A stretch of DNA of 64,000 bases from Larimichthys crocea (GCF_000972845.2 NC_040017.1:26673954-26737953); one strand, 5' to 3'. Shown: positions 11,775-22,284, numbered from the stretch's first letter. Program-made: numbers and translations. The notes: generated by a model from the letters alone, not told the origin.

Positions 11775-12857
11775 TCAGGACTCCACCAGGATCTCCATCA
11801 GATGCTCCAGCTCAAGTCCTTCTCTCATATGGTTCTGACCGGAGAAGGATGGCGAAGGTGAGAAAGACGGCGAGGAAGACAACGGGCTGAACGAGGAGAA
11901 CGAAGGCAGGCACTTCAGGTTCTGGTTGAGAGAGAGGGAGAAGGGGTGCTGAGGGGAAGAGGGAGAATAGGAGGAGGAGGAGGAGGAGGAGGGGAAAGGC
12001 GGTAGGTACCGTAAAAGGTCATCCCCAGCCGGGTATCCGCCTCCATTGCCTAGGAGTCCAAGCACACCCATGTCCCTCTCCAGCAGGGACGTGTCTATAT
12101 CCTGGAACAGATCCTCCACAGTGAGATCACTGAGGTAGCTCGACCTCATCACCTCCACGCTGCTCTCCCGCGGCCCGTACTCCTCCTGCTGCTCCCAGCT
12201 TCCCCCGTAACCTCGGCCTCCCTGTTTCGCCCACGCCGCGCCTCCCTCGGACGGCGCCGACAGGTTCTCCAAGGACCTGAGAGGCGTCCGCGGAGCTGCC
12301 TGTGGGCTCACGTCGATGGTGGAGTCCAGTGCAGAGAGAATGGAGGAGATGGCGGCTGAAAGGGAGAAATCGGGATCCGTGGACATCGATCCCCAGTCCT
12401 CATCGTCATCTTTCACAGACGGAGGGCTGTTTGACGCACCTGAGTGGCAGCTTGCTGGAGACCTATTTGTAGCACAATTTGACAAGTAATTTAGAGACAC
12501 CAGAGGGCAGCCGCTGAGAGCTGAGTGGCTGTTAGCAAACATCACAGACGACTGGTGTATTGCTGCAGCGGTTAAGAAGCTCTCCTGCAGCGCAGACGAA
12601 GAGCTACACTGTGGCTGGGACACCTCCATGTCTACGGAGGGCGCCCTACAGGCCTCCATGCTGACCTGCCGCAGTGTGTTGGCGATCAGGACAGACCGCC
12701 GCAGGCTGGGCGCGGGCAGCTCCTGGCCACGCTGGTACTTGTTGAGGGAGACGGAGAACACAAACTGACGCTGGCTCTCCCAGAACGGGCTGCTCCGGTC
12801 CGACACCTCCTCATCGTCCTCTGGGGGGAGTTTACGCTTCTGCCCCTTCATGATCAT
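11775..12857 (-). CDS. sertad3: SERTA domain-containing protein 3-like transcriptional co-regulator
   Basis: A single coding exon of 360 codons. The ATG at 12857 lies five bases inside the exon, just after a splice acceptor (CTCCGCAG), so the 5'UTR is split by an intron; the reading frame upstream of this ATG is intronic. Features: a basic KGQKRKL near residues 4-10; the SERTA helix block around 33-69 (PAPSLRRSVLIANTLRQV); a conserved block at 161-182 (PDFSLSAAISSIL...LDST); an acidic block at 239-262 (YLSDLTVEDLFQDIDTS); and the C-terminal family signature LEHLMEILVES. These three blocks follow SERTAD3 rather than SERTAD1 or SERTAD2. The family binds E2F/DP and PHD-bromodomain factors and tunes cell-cycle transcription in the nucleus. 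The protein is much longer than human SERTAD3 (about 196 aa); the extra length is Ser/Pro/Gly-rich linker, including a seven-serine run at about 290-296. Assignment to SERTAD3 also rests on the adjacent blvrb. Confidence 0.9.
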   Translation of the reverse strand: MIMKGQKRKLPPEDDEEVSDRSSPFWESQRQFVFSVSLNKYQRGQELPAPSLRRSVLIANTLRQVSMEACRAPSVDMEVSQPQCSSSSALQESFLTAAAIHQSSVMFANSHSALSGCPLVSLNYLSNCATNRSPASCHSGASNSPPSVKDDDEDWGSMSTDPDFSLSAAISSILSALDSTIDVSPQAAPRTPLRSLENLSAPSEGGAAWAKQGGRGYGGSWEQQEEYGPRESSVEVMRSSYLSDLTVEDLFQDIDTSLLERDMGVLGLLGNGGGYPAGDDLLRYLPPFPSSSSSSSYSPSSPQHPFSLSLNQNLKCLPSFSSFSPLSSSPSFSPSPSFSGQNHMREGLELEHLMEILVES

Positions 12858-13982
12858 CTTCAAACTGCGGAGCAAGACATGAAAATCAGATTTTTTATTA
12901 TTATTATGAGATGAAACAAGCAGCTGCTTAACATTAAATTAAACTGTATCTACTCAAACTAAAGCGGATCAGGAGGATTTGTTTGATTCTTCTGGTTTTA
13001 AATCAGTAATTAAACGTTCAGACAGCCTGTGATTAACCCTTTAAAATAATTACGTTAAATACCCTTCGACACATAAATGTGTGCATGAACATATCAAGCT
13101 ATAAAAATCTTCTAAATTAATATTTTATATTTGTTTAGACCAGCATCAGTCCTAATCATACATATCAAATACTCATGACTTTCTTTTATTTTTAACCCTT
13201 AAATGGCCGAGTGTTTGTCATGATGCACCTTCATTTTTTGGTCTAAAAAAAAACACAAAAAATTACTTTTTTTCAATATACTTAAAGCAAACTGAATTAT
13301 TAATCTTTTGATTATTGCATCTTGGTGTTTGTCAAAGATTAGCAGCAATATTTATTTATATGCATTATTTATTTTTTTGTAGTGTCATATTTCATGAAAT
13401 AATTACGTTAAAGACCCTTCGACACATAAATGTGTGCATGAACATATCAAGCTATAAAAATCTTCTAAATTAATATTTTTTTGATTTTTTTTTTTAAATA
13501 TTTGTTTAGACCAGCATCAGTCCTAATCATACATATCAAATATTAATGACTTTCTTTTATTTTTAACATCTTACAGCTACTGATCAGGAATAGTAATAAT
13601 TAATTTAACCTGCTCGTGGTTTTACATGAACAACAAAAGTTTTTAAATAATTCAGGAGAAGTCTGACTGAAGTTCATGTTTAGTCTAAATGGATTTACTG
13701 CGTGTTTATTACAGTTTATTAGTTAATTAAAAATGACTAATTAATACCTTGTTGTAATAAGGTTTAATGTTAAACTCATGGAGCTCTGTAGCATTAGTCA
13801 CCAGCTCGCTGTGTGGGGGTTGTAACGTTTCTCTCATCGCGTAGGAGGGAAACAGAAAAGTAACGTACGACTTAAACCGACTTAAATCTGTTTGATTAAC
13901 GAGACGGAGTCGAGTAAAGTCGTGTTAAATCAGACGGTGAACTCTGAAGTTTGAAAGTAAATCATGAGAAAAGCAAACAGAC
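12858..13982 (-). other. sertad3: sertad3 5'UTR intron (inferred)
   Basis: The acceptor CTCCGCAG just upstream of the start codon pairs with a candidate donor CAG|GTCTG whose exon side ends at 13983 on the minus strand. The interval is AT-rich and non-coding and holds a direct duplication of about 150 bases (13046-13196 and 13398-13567). The donor is not a strong consensus, so its exact position is uncertain. Confidence 0.55.
13046..13567. repeat. Direct duplication of about 150-170 bp
   Basis: Copy A spans 13046-13196 and copy B 13398-13567, separated by about 200 bases. Both carry the same string of landmarks in order: AATTACGTTAAA, CCCTTCGACACATAAATG, AACATATCAAGC, CCAGCATCAGTCC and CTTTCTTTTATTTTTAAC. 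Copy B has an extra T-rich insertion in the middle. Apart from that, only a few substitutions separate them. Confidence 0.9.
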
Positions 13983-14290
13983 CTGGTGAATCACTTCCCG
14001 TCTCTCCTCTTTAACTTCACGTCGGTTAGCACGTCGGTATGCCGCCGCCTCTTCGACCGAAAAACACGAAATCAACTTCAAACTTTCGGCTGAGTTCATT
14101 AAGAAAGAAAGAAAAAAGATTTTAAAAACTCGTTCAGAACAAATTAAAGTAAAGTAAGTCTAAAAAGTCAGGACCCGGCTCGCTAACCGACCGATCCGAT
14201 CTTCTCCCGCCCGTGATTTGAGTTTCACGCCAAAACGTTTACAGTTGGGGGTTGGATGCTGCGAGGGGCATGCTGGGTAATGTAGTTTAC
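13983..14290 (-). promoter_or_regulatory. sertad3: Candidate promoter and first (non-coding) exon of sertad3
   Basis: The block is richer in CpG than its surroundings. It contains a CTCCCGCCC box (14204-14212) and, on the gene strand, TTTTGGCG (14228-14235), which resembles an E2F site. SERTAD proteins act with E2F/DP, so feedback would make sense, but this is inference. No TATA box was seen; the start site is not fixed by the sequence. Confidence 0.5.
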
Positions 14291-14540
14291 GCACGTCACA
14301 TGCCATCACATCATTTTGACATCACAAAAACCCGAACACGCTTTAAACTGGTCACATGGGTAATTTAATAATAATAATAATATAATTCATATGAGTCTGC
14401 AGGCTCGTTAATTCACCCTCTGCCTGATTTATTAACGCGCAGACCGGTTGTCAGGCTGGTTATTATGTAATTTGCATAGCACTAATTCCTTAATGATTAC
14501 ATCATCACATTATCTTTAAGTACAAAGTCACACAAGACAT

Positions 14541-14564
14541 TGTGTGTGTGTGTGTGTGTGTGTG
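14541..14564. repeat. (TG)n microsatellite
   Basis: Uninterrupted TG dinucleotide run in the sertad3-blvrb spacer. Confidence 0.95.
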
Positions 14565-15009
14565 ACAGTTACTGTGTTTGCTTTGCAGTCAGTATTTGTT
14601 GGCTGTAATAAAATACATTTAGACCGTTAAAGCGATTATTAAATCAAAACAGTGATTTTAAATGGACACAATTCCACATGATAAATCGGCTGCACACCCC
14701 TGCAGTACACTTGTACACGTCCATAGGAAAAGTGCATTTGACTGTAATAAACGGTGCAGATCAGAGACAGAGTTATTTACCTGTGGACAGTCGCAGTCTT
14801 CAGCTCAGCTGACAAAACTTCGACCGTCGTTCAGCGACAACATGTCAAAGTTTCGATTTAAATTCCAACTCTTTCCTTTCCGCCACAAGAAGAACCAGTG
14901 AGTCAACTTTAAAAAACACTTTTAGCTCCTCCTCGTCTGTGCATTGGACGGCAGAGAGAAACGTGAAGGTGCCAGGACGTTCAACAACATCCGGCACTTT
15001 ATTTCACTT

Positions 15010-15055
<46 letters not shown>
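15010..15055. repeat. (AT)n microsatellite
   Basis: An AT dinucleotide run with a single G interruption. Confidence 0.95.
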
Positions 15056-15058
<3 letters not shown>

Positions 15059-15846
15059 GACTTTATACATGTATAATGGATTGCTCATTCAAATACTTAC
15101 CCTGATATGTTTTAAACTGTTTAAAACCATAACAGCTGTATGATATGATTCAAATCACAAGATGTCTATTCTTCTTATTAATGTTATCTTATTATTATTC
15201 TAGTGTATGTGTTCTGTAGGCTCAAGTTTCATGAGCATCCAAACTAATCTAATAGTATAGAGCTTATTTTTGTCTCTAGATTTTTACAAACATCCTGCTT
15301 TTATTCTGAAAGGAAAACGTTAAGTTGCCTGCTCTTCTTCCAGCTGAAACTTGACACACAGGGAGTTGCACAACGTGCTATTCATGCCACTCATCTGACT
15401 AACTGGTTGTCCTTCACAGGACAGGCTCACATGAGTCAGAGAGAGATGCAATACAAAAGTTTCCACTGGTGTCATCATGACAGGATTCATATGAAATATA
15501 AAAAAAAAACACCAAATGAAAACAAAGATGCATTTTTAATAACACCACTTCAACACAAACTTCCACACTGTTACCCAAATATAGATTCACATCTAGAGAC
15601 AGAAGTAACTGGGGTCTCTATGAGTTTAAGATAGCTTGATATATTATTATATATTATATATTATTATATTTTTGTGATTTACCTGAACACAAAACTTTAT
15701 TGTTACATTGTAATAAAACGACAAAACGTCTATGATGTTGAGTCGGTGGTAATAGTGAAGTTGCACTTTCTGTGGCTTTGCACTTCAAGTGAACAGTATT
15801 ACCACATTACCTCAAGTATCACCTCAACAGTCTTGGTCTTAATGAA

Positions 15847-16040
15847 ATGTTGTTTTGTTTGTTTGTTTTGTTTTTTGTCGGTTTTGTTTGTTTTTCTGTC
15901 GGTTTTGTTTGTTTTTTCTCTGTTTTGTTTGTTTTCTGTCTGTTTTGTTTGTTTCCTGTCTGTTTTGTTTGTTTCCTGTCTGTTTTGTTTGTTTTTTCTC
16001 TGTTTTGTTTGTATTTTGTTTGTTTTGTTTGTTTTCTGCT
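15847..16040. repeat. T/G-rich minisatellite, about 20-21 bp period
   Basis: Around nine imperfect copies of a unit close to TGTTTTGTTTGTTTTCTGTC. Unit length wobbles between 20 and 21, which is why all three forward frames stay open and give Phe/Cys/Leu/Val-rich shadow proteins. Confidence 0.9.
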
Positions 16041-16225
16041 TAGTTTGTAATGGCTATTTTAACCTCACAAATCTCAAGTGTTATTTCTCCATACAACCCA
16101 TCACCTGAGCTCTACTTTCCTAGAAATATCTACAATTATTGTATTGTTGTTTTGTCATTGGCAACAAGTAGCCTCATTCACATGACACTTAACTCCTTCA
16201 GCACAACTTTTGTACAATAAAGTCT

Positions 16226-16231
16226 TTTATT
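16226..16231 (-). terminator. blvrb: Polyadenylation signal for blvrb
   Basis: TTTATT on the + strand gives AATAAA on the gene strand about 430 bases after the blvrb stop codon. Confidence 0.5.
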
Positions 16232-16661
16232 TTCAACAGCTATAAAAACTGCATACTGTAAATCGGAGCATTGACAGGCGGCATCACATGACAAAATGTC
16301 CAACGATAGGAAACAAAACCTTCAGTATGTAAAGATTGTTTATGTGAAAAGGCAGAGTGTGTAAAGCAATGCAAAGACCTAAAGCATCATTACACTGACA
16401 CATGTCTTAAAATGTAACCTGGTAACTGCTGATGATAAAATTAGTATAAAAATATAATAATGCCAAGTAAAAGCTGCTCCGTCATGATCATACAGGTGAA
16501 TGCAGGAAAGCATTTGTGGTTTATCACCACACATTAGTAGTTTGGCGAAATACTCCCTCTTCAGTGTGATTTAGTAGAAATAAAAAAAATGGCAGTCAGT
16601 GACAGGAAGAGATTTAACCCCTTTCACCGCCTGGTCAGCATCCGCAGTGTGTTGTTCAGGA

Positions 16662-16816
16662 TTATTTATACTCTCCCCACAGTCCAACAGTCTTGCTGTC
16701 CCACTCTGAGGTGGACAGACACTTGACAAAGAAATGTCCCAGGTCATGTTTAGAGATGGCTCTTCCTCTTACCATGTTCTCTGCCACCATGTATTTCTCT
16801 GTCAGGGGAAGGTCGC
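16662..16816 (-). CDS. blvrb: blvrb coding exon 5 (C-terminus)
   Basis: Encodes GDLPLTEKY through [20 protein letters not shown] to the terminal GEYK and stop. Acceptor is CCTCCAG. It includes Cys189. Confidence 0.95.
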
Positions 16817-19489
16817 CTGGAGGGAGTGAGACAGAATAAAATGTAAGCAATGTAAAGTGAGATGTCTTTACTGGCTGATTTTAAAGTTATTTTGCTTTAC
16901 AGTAAATTCAGGCAAAATAAAGAGAGCAGCACTTTCATGCCAGCAATAACATTTTCTTCCTCTTTTGTGGAATCAAGCTCTTAGTTTCTACTTCCTACTG
17001 ACCACCAATGTGAGGAGGCATGACGGCCACGTAGTCCAGCCCTGATGTTTTCAGCACTGTGTACATCCTGTCATGGTCCTCTGTCACAGGAATTAGACGG
17101 GGTGGGACTTTGGAGCGGTCCCACAGCAGGAAGGCTGGTAAGGATAAAGAGATAAGGATAAAGAGAAAGGAAATGAGTGGAGAGGAAAAAAATGAATATG
17201 CATGCAGTAATAGTAGCATGGGTGGAGAAGGATGCAATTAAGGCATCATGAAAGCTCATGTGAAGGGAAAACAAGTGGACATACTGTAAAAGAGAAGCAG
17301 AGTAAAGTAGAAAGGGTTTACTACTGGTCATATAAATCTTCATTGTTTTTCAGACAGACAAATGTAGATAGTATATATGAGATTCAGTTGTCTTGAATGC
17401 ACGGCTCAAATACAAACTCTGACCAGCTCATCCACTCTGTTATTTTTTGTACCTGACATGCAGCCGATCACTTTGCTGATCCCACGAGCCCTCATGGCTT
17501 CAACAATGTTTTTGGTGCCTTCAGACATCACGGTGGTCGGGCCTGATGAGCACAGAGTTATTTATTTTATGTATAACATTTTCCCTTTTGGTAAACTTTG
17601 TGTAAGTTGATCTAACTACAGTCAATCACTTGGTGATTCATTGAATCATGGAGGTGTTGGCCTGTAGAAACACATACGCGTTTTGTTAGTATAATGACAT
17701 GTTGTAAATCATATCCACCTTTTAAATGCAGTGTGTTTCAGGCTGATACAGTGAGGTTAGATATGGTTATACAGTATGTTGTGAAGGCCTTATGGCGACC
17801 TCTAGTGAATGTTATGCATTACAACATCATTAAAAACTACAAATCTTGTGTAAGGTGGTCAGGTAAGTAGGGAAATGGGAACTTTATCAGTCAATGCAAA
17901 GAAACATTGTCCAGTGACCAGTAAAAAAAATGCTGCAACTTTAGCACAGTAATGTCAAAAGCACAGAAAACAGAGAAAGTGCAAATTAAACAATAAAAAA
18001 CTACAAGTTAATTAATTTGATTAATGCAATGTCATTGGTGCGCATCTACTTCTGAGCAGACATGTTGTTTTCTTCTCTTGTGTCTCTTGGTTGTGTGTCT
18101 GTGAGGTCTTACTGAGATCGTTCCTGGTGCCCAGGATGATGATGACAGCGTCCTGGCCTTCCAAGGTCTTCTTTACATCCTCTTTATTAAGTACGTCTCC
18201 CACCACCACTCTGGACGCCTTGTGGTCGGCAGGCAGCTTGGTGGGGTCCCGCACCAGCACTGTCACATTGTATCCTGAGGAAGGAAACATAGAAATGAAA
18301 GAAATCAATAGGAATGAAGCAGAAACAGGTACTCACACCATCGTCATCTTGATATGCAGCCTAATGCGGTTTCAGGCAAAGTGTATCTGGTGACATTGTG
18401 GTTGTAGTTTCTAAATTCAGAGGATTTCTCTGTTATATCTTGCAGGATCTCATGACATTTTCCACCAAGGTCATAGAAAGTGGAAGCTGAGTGGTGAATG
18501 AATGACTCTTGGTGGCACTGACCATTTCACCTGGTTGGCAACCTTAATGCTGGAACTGTCACTGTCACCTGTTACGTCGCTGTAACTGTTGCATGCGTTG
18601 TAAAAACAGTGTCTCCAGTGGAGCTCCAATAAATGAGTCTTTTCCAGAAGATAACCACGTGGAGCTGATCCACTGATCCCGCCCTCTCTGTGCAGGCCAG
18701 ATACTGAAGATAGTGAACAGCTTCTCTTATCAGCTCTCTGTGTTGGTCACGGCCTGCTGTGACTCAGCAAAATGCTGTAACGTCTAACATGACTCTGCAC
18801 TTTTTTTTTTTGTCTATGGCTAGGAGGGAGAAAGGAAATGCTGAGAAATCAAATTAATCATATGACACGTGCTGTGATATTTTCAAGTTTACATAAGGCT
18901 TTGTAAATTAAAGTAGAGAGGATGAATTTTTGATCAAATCAAATATCAATTTTCATTTTAAAAAAAATTGTTTTGACCAAACACTTTGAACAAGTTAAAG
19001 ATTTTACAATAAACACACTAGCATCACATTATTGATATGATATTAATTTAGTGCGCAGCTCTTTATAGCAGTGTGACTCTGTGAAACTTTGTTTTTATTT
19101 CATTATAAATAATTTCATTATCACCAACCATCTGTTGTAAAGCTACCCAGCACTGCAGACTCAACTTATTGATTGATTATTACAACTTCACATGACAGGG
19201 CTGCCAGGAGCTCTCATGTTTATCCACCTGTTTAAGATAACTAAGCTGACCATGGTCAGATTATGTATCACTGAGGGAAACTTTAACCAGAAAATAAACT
19301 AGTTACTTATTCTGTGCTGCAGTTGAAACTACCAAAGGCTCCTGTGTGCTCCTGACACCTGATCCATTCCTTTATACTCTGTCTCTCTGTTTTTAATTGC
19401 TCACCTGCAGCCACCGCCTGCGGCATAGTCGCCAGCCCGGTCATTCCCGTGGCTCCAAAGATCGCGACATTTTTGACAGAGTCCGACAT
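16662..19489 (-). CDS. blvrb: Biliverdin reductase B / NADPH-dependent flavin reductase, complete
   Basis: Five exons on the minus strand, 19489-19405, 18274-18113, 17542-17453, 17134-17003 and 16816-16662, join to 624 bases encoding 207 aa (human about 206). Every junction is GT-AG and in phase. The enzyme is a cytosolic single-domain Rossmann short-chain reductase that uses NADPH to reduce flavins and biliverdin IX-beta. Seen in the sequence: the glycine-rich NADP motif FGATGMTG at residues 11-18; LVRD at 35-38; the GTRNDLSPTT loop at 77-86; the substrate-site CMSAFLLWD with Cys110 and Ser112; VMPPHIG with His154; and [11 protein letters not shown] with Cys189. The Cys pair aligns with human Cys109 and Cys188, reported in S-nitrosylase activity. 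The start ATG is in a good position just before the nucleotide-binding strand. It is transcribed in the same direction as sertad3 and divergently from sptbn4. Confidence 0.96.
17003..17134 (-). CDS. blvrb: blvrb coding exon 4
   Basis: Encodes [14 protein letters not shown] through [14 protein letters not shown], with His154. Acceptor is TTACCAG; donor is GTCAGT. Confidence 0.95.
17453..17542 (-). CDS. blvrb: blvrb coding exon 3
   Basis: A 90-base exon encoding [20 protein letters not shown] and then [10 protein letters not shown], with Cys110 and Ser112. Acceptor is CATCAG; donor is GTAC. Confidence 0.95.
18113..18274 (-). CDS. blvrb: blvrb coding exon 2
   Basis: Encodes [14 protein letters not shown] through VVVGDVL to [15 protein letters not shown]. 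Acceptor is CCTCAG; donor is GTAAGA. It completes the NADP-binding half of the fold. Confidence 0.95.
19405..19489 (-). CDS. blvrb: blvrb coding exon 1 (start codon)
   Basis: Starts ATG TCG GAC and encodes [18 protein letters not shown] and the first helix; donor is GTGAGC. The ATG is preceded by a pyrimidine-rich, stop-containing leader, so no upstream in-frame start competes with it. Confidence 0.95.
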
Positions 19490-19620
19490 TATTTGTAAAA
19501 GAAGAAGAAAAAAAGCGAGATCCACGACACAGCAACAGGTTTGGCGCTCAAACTGTGTCCGCAGCAAAAGATAGTTTCACTTAAAAATCACATTTGACAT
19601 GAGAAACGCCTCTTCATGGG
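19490..19620 (-). promoter_or_regulatory. blvrb: blvrb 5'UTR/promoter-proximal region with an E2F-type site
   Basis: An exact TTTGGCGC (19540-19547, + strand) matches the E2F consensus about 50 bases upstream of the start codon. No TATA box was seen. Transcription start is not defined by the sequence. Confidence 0.4.
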
Positions 19621-21440
19621 AAGAGGAAGAGAGGCGCCTCCTCCTCCAACATGGAGAGTTAAAGGAGCCCTGCAGCTCACACAGTGTTTGGAGGATTGTG
19701 ACTCTAACAAGGTCTTACTGAAAGTTGGCATTTTGAATTTAATCAGATTGTGAGATTCAAGTCCTGACTTGTTGAATATCTTCTTATGTTGGTCCATGAC
19801 TTGTGAGTATGGAGTTACAGGTAGCTGGCTCTGGACAGGAGCCGGAGGGCTTCAGGTCAGAATCCTGTTTGAGTTTGTGTCTCAGAGGATTAACTGAAGG
19901 ATGGGCCTCCTGAAAAGAGAAGATCCACCTCGGTGAACATGCATGTCCACTATGATCCGAGTAACTGCTCCTCCTCTGGACAGCCTCTGTGCCTGCTGAG
20001 CAGATGAACGTTTCATTTCAAATCATTGGCAACATTGTTAGCTCTGGAGCCTGTAACATTAACTGTCTCATTAGCATTACACAAACTTAACTTCAAAACT
20101 CCCTCAGGTCTGTTTGAACAGTTTGCTGCAGAAAAACTCATTCTTCCAGTTATGGAAAGTTGAAGTTGATGTACGTGACGTTCCTCTGGACAGTAACAGT
20201 TATCGTCATGAAGTTTTTATAGCATTGAATGATCAATGAAACCAAACATATCAGAAAACATAGATCCACATGATGAACACTGAAACCATCTTTGGGAAAA
20301 ATTCATTTGACGTACTTTGAGTTTTTAGTTTGGCCCATATTTCATCTGTTAACATAGAGGGCGCGGTGCTCCATGACCACCAGACAACCACCAGGCGGTG
20401 ATAAAGATGTTTTGGTCATTGGTCTTTTTTCAGCCATTAGTTATTATCTACAACATTTCTATATTTTATAAGGACTATTGGCTCAACACCATGAAGCAAA
20501 CACCACCAAACCCAAGCCACTGTCAGCCAATAAACCCATAGCTGCTCTTACAGTTAGCTACTTGGCCCCGACCTTGCATCGCTCTACAATGTTAGTTAGC
20601 CCAACAACACCTTTGCTTTGGAGCATTACATCATTTGTTGTTGGCTAAAATCAATTAATTGTTACGTCCTTTAAATACGCAACATAGAAATCACTCCACA
20701 CGCTGTTAAAGGCAACCAAGAAAGTTGTGAAAGGTTTTTAAGGTGTGTGTCCAAAGTTACTGCAAAGAAAGTGAAACATGAAACTGAAAATCTGTCCAAT
20801 ATGAGTTCAGCCTTGATTATTATATGACTGCTAACAGTTAAAGGGGGCAGAACTCTGGCAGATGGCTCTGGAGCGAATGGAGAAAAGGTCAAACCTGTTC
20901 TTTGATATACACAGGTTGTGCTTGTAATGTAGTGAATACAAAGTGGAAGCTGACCTGCTTTTATGCTTCTTTTTAGTTTTTAATACATCTCAGACTCTAA
21001 ACAGACTCGATGTGAGAGGCCTCGAGTGCACTTTCCACTGAAAACATTGTATTTGTACTCTGGAACAGGGCTGTGAGGTGCCTTTTGTTTGGCTTAATAT
21101 GATTCTTTTTTTCAAAATAAATAATATTTATCTGTGTTTTTAATGTAATGTGTGTTCTAATGAATGAGCTGCACTATAAAACCAAGCTGAAGTTGAATTG
21201 CATTTGTATTTGTCCTTGGTCTTTGGTCATTTTTGCCACATGGTGGTAACTGGAGTTTGAAAAGTGCTGTTAAGAGTGCCGTATTAAAAAAAAGTCATTT
21301 ATAGTTATTTAGCTATTTAAAATAAAAGTAACGTGTGAAATCGCTACTTTCTGATTGGTTTGACAGCTGGTGCCCCGTCCACTTCTTCTTCGTGGATTAG
21401 AGGCTTGAAAAACGGCTTCAAACTACTTCAATACCCAGAT
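19621..21440. other. Divergent intergenic region blvrb / sptbn4, unique part
   Basis: About 1.8 kb of AT-rich sequence with no recognised gene or RNA. Short open frames are present on both strands without homology or splice context. Confidence 0.7.
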
Positions 21441-21471
<31 letters not shown>

Positions 21472-21548
21472 GGTTGGCTGGTTGGTTGGTTAGTTAATTA
21501 GATAGTTAGTTAGTTAGTTAGTTGGTTGGTTGGTTGGTTGGTTGGTTG

Positions 21549-21595
<47 letters not shown>

Positions 21596-21683
21596 GGTTG
21601 ATTTGGTTGGTTAGTTGGTTGGCTAGTTGGTTGGTTGGTTGGTTAGTTAATTAGTTAGTTAGTTGGTTGGTTAGTTAGTTAGT
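21441..21683. repeat. (GTTA)n/(GTTG)n tetranucleotide array
   Basis: About 240 bases of GTTA and GTTG units in alternating blocks, ending about 100 bases before the assembly gap. It probably contributed to the assembly break. Confidence 0.95.
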
Positions 21684-21693
21684 ATTTTTATTG

Positions 21694-21736
<43 letters not shown>

Positions 21737-21788
21737 CCTTTCTTTTATTTGTCTTTAGCGTTATGAACATTTTATTTTTAAACATTTT

Positions 21789-21798
21789 NNNNNNNNNN
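21789..21798. other. Assembly gap (10 N)
   Basis: A run of ten N characters. Its true length is unknown, and the sequences on the two sides may not be contiguous in the genome. Confidence 0.99.
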
Positions 21799-21960
21799 GC
21801 TGGCTCTGGCCCCTGACTCCCAGGTCCTTCAGAAGTTTTGTGGTAGATGTTCCCATGAAGCCTCTGCACCCCACTTCCACTGGGCGGACTTCAGCATTCC
21901 AGCCACGGTGTCGAGCGTCAGCAGCCAGTTCAGAATATCGCAGGTGTTTCCGCTCATAGT
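21799..21960 (-). pseudogene. Retroelement ORF C-terminal fragment, minus strand
   Basis: Read on the minus strand, the sequence is open for about 55 codons and gives RYSELAADARHRGWNAEVRP followed by VEVGCRGFMGTSTTKLL. The GW...V.PVEVGCRGF pattern is one I recognise from the C-terminal ends of fish retroelement polymerase ORFs. It is cut off by the gap on one side and abuts an oppositely oriented LINE tail on the other. It is a relic, not a host gene. Confidence 0.65.
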
Positions 21961-21972
21961 AGATTGGGAGCC

Positions 21973-22170
21973 AGAGCTTTTAGCTATCAGGCTCCTCTTC
22001 TGTGGAACAAACTACCATACTGGGTTTGGGAGGCAGACATGGTCAACACTTTTAAGAGTAGACTTAAGACTTTCGTTTTTGATAGAGCTTATAGTTAGGG
22101 CTGGCTCAGGTCATCCCTTAGTTATGCTGCCATAGGATTAGACTGCCGGGGGACTCCCCCTCCCCCCAGG
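21973..22170 (+). mobile_element. LINE 3' end: last reverse-transcriptase-ORF codons plus 3'UTR
   Basis: From 21973 the frame reads RAFSYQAPLLWNKLPYWVW, then MVNTFKSRLKTFVFDRAYS and a TAG at 22096-22098. The LWN.LP...FKSRLKTFVF pattern is the C-terminal hallmark of Rex1/L2-type LINE polymerases. The trailing sequence up to the (CT)n run looks like the 3'UTR of the same element. Only this 3' end is present, as expected for a 5'-truncated insertion. Confidence 0.7.
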
Positions 22171-22226
22171 GTTATGCCTGGCACGGTATTGGTTGAAGAT
22201 GCAGTCACATCTCCCTTACCGAAAAC

Positions 22227-22228
<2 letters not shown>

Positions 22229-22282
<54 letters not shown>

Positions 22283-22284
22283 CC

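Larger units (their letters stand above)
14291..16200. other. Intergenic region sertad3 / blvrb
   Basis: This spacer lies between the sertad3 promoter and the blvrb 3' end. It holds a (TG)n run (14541-14564), an (AT)n run (15010-15055) and an imperfect T/G-rich minisatellite (15847-16040). No gene was recognised; the 144-codon open frame across the minisatellite is a product of the repeat. Confidence 0.75.

Noticed and set aside
12858..12875. Upstream extension of sertad3 starting with Leu-Leu-Arg-Ser
   Set aside because: It begins at a TTG and crosses the acceptor CTCCGCAG; the first ATG after the acceptor is at 12857.
15674..16108. 144-codon open frame rich in Phe, Cys, Leu and Val
   Set aside because: It lies across a 20-21-bp minisatellite; all three forward frames stay open there, so it is a repeat artefact.
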